From Chromera velia (taxonomy: Eukaryota > Sar > Chromeraceae), in contig JAHBMJ010005802.1 of assembly GCA_018398765.1 (NCBI GenBank), positions 1 to 64,000 on the forward strand: DNA of 64,000 nucleotides. Reading direction: 5' to 3'. A program made the position numbers and the translations under genes. How positions within the stretch are numbered: position 1 is the stretch's first letter; the number at the start of each line of letters is the position of its first letter. Positions 32,797 through 43,641 of this stretch are shown one piece after another. The notes under the pieces were generated by a model that was not told where the DNA came from, searched no databases, and worked only from the letters and a program-made list of their open reading frames with translations.

Positions 32797-33864
32797 ATGG
32801 CAAGAGAATTCGATGAAGCACAAATGATGGGACAACTCATAGTAACTGATGAAAAAGGACAGAGTCCCCCAGAGGCTTTCCGTGCAGCAGCTCGTAGAGG
32901 CATGCCTCATTATTCCGAGGCTGCCCCGCGCAAATCCCGCTGCCCTCACGGAAGGGCGCGGTACGATTGTAAAGAGTGCGAAGGGAGAGGAATTTGTGAG
33001 CATGGCCGCGTTCGCAGGACATGCAAAGAGTGCGGAGGATCCCAAATCTGCGTTCATGGACGGAGACGAACGGACTGCGCAGAATGTGGGGGGGGCTCTC
33101 GTTGCGTTCATGGACGAAAGAGATACATTTGCGCAGATTGTGGAGGAAAAGGAATTTGTGAGCACGGTCGCCAGCGCAGCCACTGTCGTGATTGTCAAGG
33201 GAGTCAGATTTGTGAGCATGGGCGCACTCGCCAGAGATGCAAAGAATGTAAAGGTATCGGGATCTGCGAGCACGGTCGACAGCGCCCGCATTGTAAAGAA
33301 TGCAAGGGCAGCCAAGTCTGTGAACACGGCCGTATCCGCTCTACGTGCAAAGAGTGCGGTGGTGGGAGTATTTGCGAGCATCAGAGGCGCAGAAGTGAGT
33401 GTCGAGAATGTCAGAAAGACAACCCCGCCTTTGCCGCTAGAGTGCAGCGGAAAAGAGAAGCTAAGAAGATTCGATACAAAACAGACACCATTTACCGATT
33501 AAGCTGCAACACACGAACGGTCGTGCAACACTGTCTTTCAGCCATCAGAAAAGGGAAAAGCCTTCGATCCTCAGTCCGAAAGCGTTCCCACGAGTACCTC
33601 GGTTGTTCGTTCCTCGATCTCAAAGCCTACCTCGAGAAAGACGACTTCCACGGCAACCCCGAAATGTCGTGGGAAAATTACGGGAGTTTGTGGCACGTTG
33701 ACCATATTGTGCCCATCAAGTACGTCGGTCCTGATGGGAAAAGACCGGATGAAATGACTCAAATTGCTCGCCTCCACTTTTCAAACCTTCAGCCACTGCT
33801 CGCGGAAGAGAATCTACGAAAAGGAAATAGGTTTATAGGAAGAACCCACCCTGTCAACAAATGA
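32797..33864 (+). CDS. Zinc-motif array plus HNH endonuclease, intact copy
   Basis: 355 residues from ATG 32797. A short N-terminal region of about 47 residues is followed by nine consecutive 18-residue units of pattern C-x2-H-G-R-x-R-x2-C-x2-C-x-G (for example CEHGRQRSHCRDCQGSQ). Each can supply a CCHC- or CHCC-type zinc site. The ninth unit ends in QKDNPAF and leads to a basic helix. The HNH domain follows: YLGCSFLDLKAYLEKDDF, SWENYG, WHVDHIVPI with the catalytic Asp-His, then LHFSNLQPLLAEENLRKGNR with the Asn-x2-Lys-Gly-Asn end. This HNH subtype is known from phages and giant viruses. The array probably binds nucleic acid and targets the nuclease (inference). The gene is intronless and lies in the same orientation as its damaged paralogue 365 bases upstream. 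All catalytic residues are present. Confidence 0.8.
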   Translation: MAREFDEAQMMGQLIVTDEKGQSPPEAFRAAARRGMPHYSEAAPRKSRCPHGRARYDCKECEGRGICEHGRVRRTCKECGGSQICVHGRRRTDCAECGGGSRCVHGRKRYICADCGGKGICEHGRQRSHCRDCQGSQICEHGRTRQRCKECKGIGICEHGRQRPHCKECKGSQVCEHGRIRSTCKECGGGSICEHQRRRSECRECQKDNPAFAARVQRKREAKKIRYKTDTIYRLSCNTRTVVQHCLSAIRKGKSLRSSVRKRSHEYLGCSFLDLKAYLEKDDFHGNPEMSWENYGSLWHVDHIVPIKYVGPDGKRPDEMTQIARLHFSNLQPLLAEENLRKGNRFIGRTHPVNK

Positions 33865-35554
33865 AACCCCACTAGAACAGAAAAAAAATGATCGATGCAC
33901 AAAAATGTTTGCGTTCAGGTTGGAAGTGAAACGGAAATTGTATTAAAGCAAAAATTGATAATGCCAGTGGGAACTAAGAATTGGTAATTGAATAAATTCT
34001 TCAAGTCGTATGTAGCTATGTATATAGCCACATATAATTTATTATAAAAAACAAAGTGCAAACAAAAATTGAAATATAAACATATCATATTACAGATGAT
34101 AATTCTCCTAATATCTAGACCAGTGGCACCAGTGCAGTGATTTAGAATAAAGAGTCTGGCCTCAGCGGCTGTTATAATTTTAAAAAATTTAGTACTAGTT
34201 ATACTAGCACTAATATATATTGCTAGATATATTGGCAGGCTATATCTAGGGCTATATAAGCTAAAAAACAACAGTTTAATGGGATTGAAGTTTCTAAATA
34301 GAAATCCAAAATTGAAGTCTAGAAATTTTAATAATAATGTCTTTAAATTAAGTTATGTTCATGTAAAAAACATGTCTGGGAAAATGTTTATATAATTTAA
34401 AAACTATAATTTATGCTAGTATTAGCCTAGTAGCTGTTGTTTATATTATATATTTGATTTAACCTTTTGAGTTTTAAAATGTTTGTATATGAAAACGCAC
34501 CAGGGTAGTCTATTGGGCAGATCTGGGTATCCGGGTACCGTATCCATATAATTCTATGGCCGGGGGAGAAGGCGGCGCCAAAAATTTTTTGTATGGGAAG
34601 GAAGAGGGTTGCTCTGCCTGCTAGTCTGCCTGCCTTTCTAGCTGCTTTTCTTCCCTTGGTTGAACTTCATAATATAGTTGATCTTAATCCAACTATCCTA
34701 AAAGCTAGCCTAAGAGACGTCAGATCGCCTTTTTTAAACTCTTTCTAACTCTCTCTAGCTGCTTGGTGCAGGAAAAACACACACAGGGAGTCCGTAATGC
34801 AGCTTTGTACACTAAGTTCTAGACTACGTTGAACATTGTAAAAAAAAAATATTTCTAAATTATTTTAAATTAGAAATTTACTAGGAAAAATGAGATTTGA
34901 CTAGGGATTAATTCCAATTCCCAATCGAAAATTCTAATTAACTCTCCCAATTGCTTCCAAATCTAGTCCCAATGAAACACGAATATTGGGGATTTGACCG
35001 AACAATTTATATACGGTGTATAAATTATACTGAGTATGCAGTGGACTACAGTGGACCTAGCAGTGGATAAGGAAAAAAAAAATAGAACGTACAATGATTC
35101 ATCTTGTATTATATGCTATATTAAATATACGTACATGGTACTAAACGTAGTAAAAGATTTCAGGCCCCTGCCTAGGCCGCTGCATGGCGGTTAGCCAGGG
35201 TCTAGTATCATAGTGGTAATACTCTAGTATCACCTTAGGCTGCAAGCTGGGCATGACGTACTTCTATTTAGCGCTAGCTAGCGACGCTAAGCGATCTAAG
35301 ATAATCTTTCAATCAATCAATCAATCAATCAAAGCTCGAATTTAGCTAGGAATTTAGGGTTTTCACATTCAATAAACAAACTGATAACCAAGACAAAAAG
35401 AATTTGCATTACATTCTGCTAGACATTCCTTTAATACAATACTTAATGTGTGAAAACATATTAAAAATGACTTTATACAATTTTGCTATGCACGTCGTAT
35501 ACTACACGAACTACACGCCAGACTACACGAAACTTGTGTGACGAAAGTGAATGG
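33865..35554. other. AT-rich intergenic region
   Basis: Strongly AT-rich from 33900 on. A stretch near 34800-34990 shares words with the foldback at 47816-48657 (GCTTTGTACACTAAG and AATTCCCAAT-type words) and may be a decayed relative. A (CAAT)n microsatellite lies at about 35307-35331. No gene is supported. Confidence 0.55.
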
Positions 35555-38405
35555 TCACCGCAAAGACTGCCGAATGAATCTGCCGACTCCTGTGCGGTTC
35601 ATCGAGGGACGGCGCCGAGCAGTCACTTCAACAAATTCGCTTAGACCGAGCTCTGTTGCCGTCTCTGCCCGGAAGGCCCCGGCAACATCAACCAGGGCCC
35701 CGGAAAGATCTCGGTTCGGGCTCCCCCAACATCCGTTACCCGGACATTCACTTGTAGACACGAAGCGCATTCCTAGCCGCTCCGATTGTGAACTTTCTCC
35801 CTCTTCACTCGAAGAGCCCCCCGGACCCCCCTTGTCTAAGGGTGGAAGTTGGGATTGGTGCGTTCTCACTCGACTTAAAAGCCGAGTCGCAGAATCTGAA
35901 GAGTCGCATACCAACAACCAACAACCTAACGGACCCTCTCCGCTGCCTATCGGAGAAGAGCCTTCGCTTCGCCGGCTGACTGACTCTGCGGTTTTGCGTG
36001 CGGTTTCCTCACTTGCCCCCTCTCGACTCCTCCCATGCACCTTCTCCTCCGCCCTCTCTCGTGGGACGTGCGTGGGGAGACGCAGAGATTTGATCGAGCG
36101 AATGCCCAGAATGTCGAGGGGACCTTGGCCTCTGGCTCCACTTTCTGCATGGCCCTCTTTTCCTTCAGGACAATCGGGCTGTTCTGCAGCTCCCCCCCAC
36201 AGCATCTCTTCGTCTCCTTCCCCCTCTTTTTCGTTTACAGAAAGCAGGTCGGTAGGATCACAGAGGAACCCGAGGACGGTCTCAACCGCAGAACAACCGT
36301 CAAAGCCCTCTGAGGATCCATTTTCGCTTTCGGGGATCGTCTGTCCAAGTCTGCTCATGACCTCCCTCCCCACACTCACAGAGGTGCACGCAATGCCCAT
36401 CCCTTTCTTTTCCTTTTCCTTTTCGCCCTCTTGGTCAGAGGGAGAGACCAAGAGCTCTAGCACATGGCCTCGTGAGGGAAACGGAAGAGATCCGCGGATC
36501 CCCCCAAAAGGCGAAACCTCCAGCAGAGACACCAGTGATTTCCCACCCTCCCTCCCTTTCCCCCCTCCAGCCCCCCCGTCTCCACTCACTCGGAAAGCAA
36601 ACGAGGAGAATGCTCTCTCAGGAGTTGCACTGAAAGTCCCTGTAAAGATCGGAAAATCAGGGAACCGACTCCCATTACCAACACCCAGACACATTGAGGG
36701 ATCATCACAATCCATCAAACGGAACAACGCGACCCAAATATGAAACCGCCAAATACGATCCCCCCTCTCATCCCTACCCGCAGACCCGCGAAATTCAAAG
36801 GGAGGACGTTCAAACAGCCCCCGCAGCCCTTTGGCAGGGCACCAGCGAAACAGACCAAGGCACTCACCTGCACCCTCTCCTCCCATCCGGAAGCGGAAAT
36901 CCAAAACGACCGCATCCCCGGACGGACCCTCCTGCCCCCGACGACCACTCAACCACTCCAATATTTCGCCGTCTCTGTACAAAGCACACTGCAACCCCCA
37001 CTCTCCCTCCCCCTCTTCCTCGACCCCAACTTCAAGGCTCCCTGCAGGAATCTCTAGTTTAAAAGCAACCCCCCCCGAGCCCCCCCCCTCCCTGCCTAGT
37101 GTCCAATGGGGCCTAGTCCTCCACACTCCCTGCCTCAGTTCGTGAATTCCAAAATCTTCACGACCGCGAGGAGCGGACCGTCTGAAAGCGGCAGGAGGGT
37201 CAGGAGCGTATCTGGAATAGTCGAAGCACAGGGAGATCTCCACGTCCCCAAACAGAGACTCATCCACGCTACTCCTCTTCCTCCCATCCCCCCCACTCGG
37301 AGCAGACTCTATCTTCTTCCTGCTGCTACTGCTGCTGTCCCAGGGGTGCATGGGGGAAGGGGTCTGCTGTAGTCCCCTGTCGGGAGACGGCGGTTGAGCG
37401 GTGTGGCTGCTGTCAATCGGACTGGGGGCAGGGCTGCGAGCAGGGCCGTCGGAGTACAGACTCCTCCCCCCTACAGAGGAGCGTCCTTGGAAAAAGCCCC
37501 GACCCCTTCTGACTCTCCCGGAGGAATCAGTTTGGGGTGTGGGGGGACAGGAGGAGAGTGTGAGGGGAGTGGGACGATGCTCTTGTAGAGGGGGGGGAGG
37601 CGTGAAAGACGCTATCCCGTCTCCGTCCTTCCTGTTCATCTCTGGAGACGGCGAGTGAGCCTGGTCGCTCTTTCTCGCAGTCTCCGCACAATCCCCCGTC
37701 TGCTTCTCTGTCTCTGTGTTCATTTCTGATTCGTGTGCTGCACGAGGCGCCTGACGAGGCCTGGGGGGCGTGGTCGGGGGTAGACGGGGAAGTAACTCGG
37801 GGGGAGGAACCCCACAGAGGAAGTGTTCAAGAGACAAGACGGGCTCTCGGGAGTCAGGGGTCGTGCTGATGACTGTGAATCTATCGTCCCCCCACCCATG
37901 AGAGGACGTCTGCACGCAAAGGAAGGGCGAGAAGAGGTGGCAAGCACAGGAGGTGTCAGCACGCATGGGAAGAAGGCGGAGGGGGGCACAGGGAAGCCGG
38001 AAGAATACTTGGGGCACAGGAGCTGGCGGAACGTTTTGAATCGCGACGAAGTGCATGAAGTAGACGGGAGCACTTGTAGGGAATGAACCAGACGAGATGA
38101 ATACTGTATGTTGTTCTATGTATGTATCCAAGTAGACGGGCATGTGGAGACGGTACAAGACGTGTAGAACAAAGCCGATAGGAGACCACAGGTACCTGGA
38201 GGCGGAATCTTTTGGCAACTGCGTGCACGATCTGCCGATACCGGGGCTTCATGGGTGGCATCCTCATGTAGGCGCTCTTCTTCCTTGCATGCGCTGCCTT
38301 CCCGTCTCGCACTAACTTTCGAAGGTCAGTCTCAACGCAGAAGGCGCACACCGCAGACTGCCAAAAACTGAGGGCGCTGATCAGGTCAAATTCCTGTTCT
38401 GCCAT
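35555..38405 (-). CDS. R3H-domain protein, two exons, long disordered C-terminus
   Basis: Exon 1 (38405-38196) and exon 2 (37909-35555) join at CAG|GTACCT and TGCAG|ACG in phase 0, giving 854 residues. The R3H domain spans the junction: MPPMKPRYRQIVHAVAKRF carries the Arg-x3-His signature near residues 57-61, and WGDDRFTVISTTPDSREPVL ends it. R3H domains bind single-stranded nucleic acid (family knowledge). The rest is Ser/Pro/Gly-rich and acidic, probably disordered. An ordered-looking island with GDRIWRFHIWVALFRLMD lies in the middle. It shows no SUZ or helicase motif, so the cellular role is unknown. The 401-codon plus-strand frame over exon 2 is antisense shadow. The minus frame also stays open across the intron, so an unspliced form with a different N-terminus is possible but would lose half of the domain. 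Confidence 0.75.
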
Positions 38406-38768
38406 GATTCAGAAACCCTCTTTCTTTCTGGGACTGAACGAAAAAGGTCAACCCACGCGTTGACACTCGTAGAGCGCTGTTGCCTTCCCCCCCCCGACAA
38501 TTTACTCTAGAATTTACTCAGGCCCAGATTGGATTCTTTGATACAGACACAGACCATGCATACGCAGATTGATGCCCTGGAGGTGTACACAGATGTACAC
38601 AGTGCATACAGCAAGCTATGTATGCATTGAAGTGACGAGTGGCATCGTGGAGTCAAAACGTGTTGCAAGCTAGGATTTTCCCAGTCTGACTTTAATTATG
38701 ACCCTTTTGTCTGACTCAAACTTTTTTATTCAAACTTTTTTACTCTTATCGCGCGTTACGTTTTTGCA
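38406..38768. other. Intergenic, upstream of the R3H gene
   Basis: A C8-type run lies near 38487-38495 and the rest is mixed. It would contain the R3H promoter on the minus strand. No motif is convincing. Confidence 0.45.
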
Positions 38769-38978
38769 TGGGAAGCGGAAGGATCAATTTTAGATAAGGT
38801 CCCACAGGGCCCCCCCCCGTCCGTAACGTCCGTGACAACACGGGCCCTGGCATCCCCCCCCCCGCATCCATAACGTCCGTAACGCCGAAGCATCACAGCT
38901 CTCTCTTGATGGAGCATATCCGTCTCCTCTGTTGTTGGCCCGGCTCTGTCTATCTACTTCACTCTCCCATGTGTAAAC

Positions 38979-40148
38979 ATGTTCCAATCGGGTTTCTTTA
39001 GTCATTTTTACTCTATAAATATGGCTTGCCGAGACAGTGAGTCAAGTATTTATATTTTAGAACCTTCCAAAAGCGTTGTGGTGGTGAAGTTGTCTGATGA
39101 TGAGTCCCCCCCCAAGACTCCCCAGCAGAGCCTTCTCTTCTCTCCTGAGGCAACGGAGAAGGTTGAAGAAGAAAGTCCGTTGATGCCGCCGTTGCGGAGA
39201 TGCAGCCGGCTCTCTTCCTGCTTTGCGCCTGCAGGGTTCAAAATGGAAGAACTCTCGCCCTCTGCCCACGGCCCTGCACCGTTCAAAATGGAAGAACTCC
39301 CGCCTTCTGTTCGCGGCCCCCTTTTCTTCGAAGACAAAAATGAAGACAAAGATGAAGATAACATTACAGGGCCTGGCTTCAGATATGAGATGCCGCCACG
39401 TCGTGGTGAGCAAGAAGAAGACGCCAGTGAGGAGGAATTCGGTAGGGAGGAAGAAGAGGGATACTCTGATGGAGAGGACATGAGTGAGGAAGAAGAGGAG
39501 GGGGGAAAAAGAGGAGGGGGGAAGCCCCGGAGGGCCACAATAGAGAGGGTGAGGGAGTGCAGAAAAAATAAGAAGAATGACCCACAGGCCTGGCAACAGC
39601 ATCTGGAGAAGGAGAGAGAAAGGAAGAGAAAAGAAAAGAAAAATAAAAGAAACCGTCCCTCTGCAGTGGTGAGAAGAGAAGCAAAGGAGAAAGAGAGGGA
39701 AGAAAAAAAAAGAGAAGCAGCAGAGGCTGAACAGGCAAGACTGCATGCTGCGAAGGAGACAGCAGAGCAGAAGCAAGCTGAGAAAGAGGAGCGTGAAAAG
39801 AAGATAAAAGAAAACAGGGAAGAGAGAAAGCTAAGACTGGCGGGGGTCAAGGCTTTGCGGTAAGCAGAGAAAGAAGAAAATGAAAGAAGGAAAAGGAATT
39901 CATTTGTCGATGCTGCGAGAACAAAAGTGAGGGAGACGGTAGAGAGAATTGCGGAGGCCAAACTAAACACGTTAGACAGCCTCAGTGTCCTCTCAGATAC
40001 TTTGTTTAAACGAAAGGAAAGTCTGGTTGAGGAAAGATTCTGGTATCCCAACGTGGCCTGGAAGGCCCCTCCGTCTTCTTCGTCGTCAGAAGCAACAAGG
40101 TCTGGCAGATCAAACTCATTGTCATACAAATCCTCGAACTCAAGGTAG
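38979..40148 (+). CDS. Charged coiled-coil protein of the TIR element, one internal stop
   Basis: The frame opens at ATG 38979 and runs 294 codons to a TAA at 39861-39863. It then continues in the same frame with similar composition to 40146-40148 (389 codons in all). The N-terminal third is Ser/Pro-rich and contains a duplicated FKMEEL...S.....GP unit. Next comes an acidic Glu run, then a strongly basic Lys/Glu/Arg coiled-coil region of about 120 residues (REAKEKEREEKKREAAEAEQ). After the TAA lies a helical segment (TKVRETVERIAEAKLNTLDS). The TAA follows GCG and the sequence GTAAGC, so it could instead be a splice donor. I recognise no family. Dimerising DNA-binding accessory proteins of this kind occur in some TIR elements, but that role is inference. 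Confidence 0.5.
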
Positions 40149-40245
40149 ATGTCAAGTTCCTCATGATCGGCGTAGTAGACGGGGTCATTCTTGGTCTGCA
40201 GAGTCATCTCCCCCGCTTTCTTCTCTCTTTCCACCATCATAGAGC
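40000..40245 (-). CDS. Possible acidic ORF segment, antisense to the charged-protein frame
   Basis: Within a 460-codon minus frame (40432-39050), the part at about 40240-40000 translates to a natural-looking acidic segment starting MMVEREKKAGEMTLQTKNDP and including YADHEELDIYLEFEDLYDNE. The remainder is Ser/Phe/Leu-rich shadow of the opposite coding strand. It may be the end of a second, convergent gene of the element. It is unproven. Confidence 0.25.
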
Positions 40246-40269
40246 ACGAAACCCAAAGCACGCAACCAG

Positions 40270-40372
40270 CAGAGAACGAGCACAGAGAACGAGTACAGAG
40301 AACGAGCACAGAAAATGAGCACAGAGAACGAGCACAGAGAATGAGCACAGAGAATGAGCACAGAGAGCGGTG
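40270..40372. repeat. 13-bp minisatellite inside the TIR element
   Basis: About eight units of AGCACAGAGAACG with single-base variants. Confidence 0.9.
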
Positions 40373-40732
40373 ACAGTACCGCGAATAACACAACGCAAGT
40401 ATTACAGTGCACAGCACAGCACAGTACAGCATAGCATGACAGCATAAAGCAGTCGATCATAGTGACTCGATCAGAATATAGTGCATGCGCAGGAAGCGAG
40501 ACCGAGGATTGTAACGAGATCGATGGATCGATGGAGAGAGCAAAGTAAAGGTCAGGCAAATGGTTGCGTTACGGACGTGTTGGAATCGGCTTGTCGGGAT
40601 CTATGGTGACGTGGGATCCATGGTGATGGCCTGGGCCCGCGTGTTACGGACGTTACGGACGTTACGGACGGGGGGGGGGCCCGTGGGACCTCATCTAAAA
40701 TTTACTCAAGCGGGATCGCTTGGGAAGCGGAA

Positions 40733-41232
40733 TCGTGGAGACTGCGTGCATGCGTCACATTCAATTCAATTTGTTGGCCGGCGAGCGCCTGGATGCACTA
40801 TCCTGCACTAGCTTGAAGTGTACACATCGTTGCTGTGCAACACATGCAGTCCCGAATTAAGGAAGGATTGTCCGACGCCGTCTACATCATTCTACATCAG
40901 GTCCGACCAGTCACCGCGTATATATACCAAGCCAGTCAGATAACAATACTAGCACATGCGCTCAACGATCAGACTCGACCACAGAGTGGCCCCACAGTGG
41001 CACAGTCCGTCTTCGAAAATGTTCCACACGGTTGCTCTGACTTCTCAGTTATTTACCACCTTGGAGGACATCACTTTGCCTTGGGTTAACTGAACGCGTG
41101 CGTGTGGGTCTGCGCGAAACAAAAAAATCTCCGTGAAAACGATTCCTTTTGTGTCTCTCTGACGGCAATACCCCGACAGGTACTGTCCTCCTCATTCCGG
41201 TGTCTTGCCTCGTGCACTTAGGGATTCTTCGC
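40733..41232. other. Intergenic, upstream of the TPGS1-like gene
   Basis: No frame with recognisable product. Probably holds the promoter and 5' UTR of the gene starting at 41233. Confidence 0.45.
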
Positions 41233-43565
41233 ATGGAAGGCAAGCCGCAGGGGTCCCCCCAACAACAGCAACCGCCTCAGCAGAAGACCAGGGGCGGGGT
41301 CTCGATCCCGGATGTGCTCGAGGGCGCAGATGAATATTTGGGTCGGTGGGTCCGTTCAGCGTGCAGGACTTAGAGGAATGTAAAAGAATGAGCGCGGCTG
41401 CATTGGAGCTCCTTTCATTGTCCGTTCCTGTTGAAGTTGTATTGAGACGTCCCCATGCCCTTCTCCGCCGTCGGAAGTTCAAAAGTCAGGCGGCCTCGAC
41501 CTTTTGATCTCTTCACCTTGTCAAGCCTTTCCTCCCGGCTCCTCCCTTTCCTGTCCGCGTCAGCGTCTACGTTGTTGTTGCGATCACAGTCTTCTCATAT
41601 TTCGGCTTGCAGCGTCTCACAATATCCCGTCATTGCTGAAGGAGGCCCTCTCTGACATTCTCGAAGCCAGACCGGAAAACCCCGAACGCTATCTGCTCGC
41701 ATTGTGAGTCAATCGCCCCCCCTATGAATGATTGACTTGCCGACACCGCATTGTCTTTTATTACACTGGCATGCCCCACCCCCCCTCTCTGTGTGTGCGT
41801 GTGTGTCTCTGTCCGTGTATGCCGATCCCATGTGAAGGTTCCGTCTTTGTGTGGGGATCGACTTCTGTTGCATGCTTAAGTCTTGATGACCGCGCGTCGA
41901 TCTCGTCATCCCTTCTTACTCTTTCCTCTGGCTGTCTGCCTTTTTCCTTGTTTTGTTCCTTTCGATTTCTCTTTTCTTCGTTTTCCGTTTCCGTCTCTGT
42001 TTGACGCTAACAACTTCCCACCGCTTTCTCGTTCCAGCTCGTTGCTTCCTTAGGGTCTGTTCCTCTGTTTCCCCCCCCCCCCCCNNNNNNNNNNNNNNNN
42101 NNNNNNNNNNNNNNNNNNNNNNNNNNNNNNNNNNNNNNNNNNNNNNNNNNNNNNNNNNNNNNNNNNNNNNNNNNNNNNNNNNNNNNNNNNNNNNNNNNNN
42201 NNNNNNNNNNNNNNNNNNNNNNNNNNNNNNNNNNNNNNNNNNNNNNNNNNNNNNNNNNNNNNNNNNNNNNNNNNNNNNNNNNNNNNNNNNNNNNNNNNNN
42301 NNNNNNNNNNNNNNNNNNNNNNNNNNNNNNNNNNNNNNNNNNNNNNNNNNNNNNNNNNNNNNNNNNNNNNNNNNNNNNNNNNNNNNNNCCCCCCCCCTCT
42401 CAGTGGATGCTGATGCTCGCTTCTCTCACACACTCTGTGTTTGACTCATCACTTCGAGGAAACGTATTTGCAGCTTCGCGTCTGCCGCGAAAGCCTCTGG
42501 CAAAGCCGCTCTCTCTCGAAACGAAGATGGGCCGGGGGGTGGGGGGGCAGAGGAGAGAGACGGCCGGGAGGGAGGGATCAGCAGAGGAGGGACCTGGGGG
42601 CTGCGACGAGACTCTTTTCCCTTTCACCAGCATCAACATCAGACGGGCGCTCTCGATGCTTCAGAGGTCTGTCTGTTGGATGGGTGGGTGTGTCGATCAT
42701 CCTTTTTGCTCCATCACTAGGTGACCGGCAGGCACACCGAATCTTTCAGGCATCCACTCGGACAACCATGCAGTGAACTGAGGACCCGAGGGATCGAACG
42801 ATCAGACGACGATTGGCCTGCGTCAACAGAGAGAGAAGTGCTTCTGAAGATTCATTCTGCCACATATGAAAGAAGCATTTTTTTGGGGGGACAAGCCGTA
42901 CTGGGTCTTTCCTCCCTGCTCCCTCTCAGTCCGGGGGAGAGGCTTCCTGCAATTTTTTTTTCGTCTTCCAAGTGCGCGATCGTCTTCACTTCTTCCTTTT
43001 CCCTCTCAGCCTGGTGACTCCATTAATTGCAACCCCGCTCCCTCCCGGCCCTTTTTCGGCTTCTTCAGGACTGATTTTGTGAGAATACCGGAAGTGGATG
43101 GAACAGAAGGAAAACTCGCACATGCAGCCTCTTCAAGGGAATAGAACAACTCCCTCACACCACTTTCATTCCGTCACTCGCTCATGTCAGAAAAAAAGGA
43201 ACATCAAATTTCGGTATGGTCTGCAGGGACTGGGAGCAGGAGGGCCCGGAAGAGCACTCGCCTGTCGGTATCATGCAGTCGAGACTCTCCTCAGCCGTCC
43301 TGTCGAGTCGCCCTGCTTCGACGATGCTCTTTTCGAGGCTTTCCGGTGAGTGAGTGCCCATTGATAGCGATGTTGGGTTGAAGCCTTTTGGTGAGTGTCT
43401 CGCCTTAATGGATTGAGGCAGAAAGGTTGGAAGACAGGAAAGCTGCATTGCTGGAAGGCGGGCGGGGGGACGTTTGTCTGTGCCGTTGAACTTTTTATTG
43501 TGACGCCGTTCTCTCTCTCTGTCTCTCTGTCTCTCTCTCTCTCTCTCTCCCTCCTCTTTTTTTCT

Positions 43566-43601
<36 letters not shown>

Positions 43602-43605
43602 TCCT

Positions 43606-43641
<36 letters not shown>

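Larger units (their letters stand above)
38781..40720. mobile_element. Large-TIR DNA transposon, Mutator-like, carrying a charged-protein gene
   Basis: Both ends carry inverted repeats of roughly 90-110 bp. Each contains AATTTTAGAT, GAGGTCCCAC or AAGGTCCCAC, a C9 run and repeated CGTCCGTAAC words (left about 38781-38885, right about 40575-40720). The 12-base string TGGGAAGCGGAA flanks the element at 38769-38780 and 40721-40732. A duplication in the 9-12 bp range fits Mutator-like elements. No canonical MULE transposase is seen. The only long plus frame encodes an acidic/basic coiled-coil protein, and a convergent minus frame overlaps its 3' part. Superfamily assignment is tentative. Confidence 0.7.

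Noticed and set aside
32758-33381. 207-codon minus frame opposite the zinc array
   Set aside because: Shadow frame of a 54-bp repeat. The plus strand has the zinc ligands and the HNH domain.
35538-36743. 401-codon plus frame
   Set aside because: Antisense shadow of the R3H gene exon 2. The minus strand has the longer frame and the R3H domain.
42721-43144. Possible extra exons of the TPGS1-like gene (42721-43017 and 43069-43130)
   Set aside because: Exon 42474-42666 joins 43227-43345 in phase without them, and their boundary phases do not fit.
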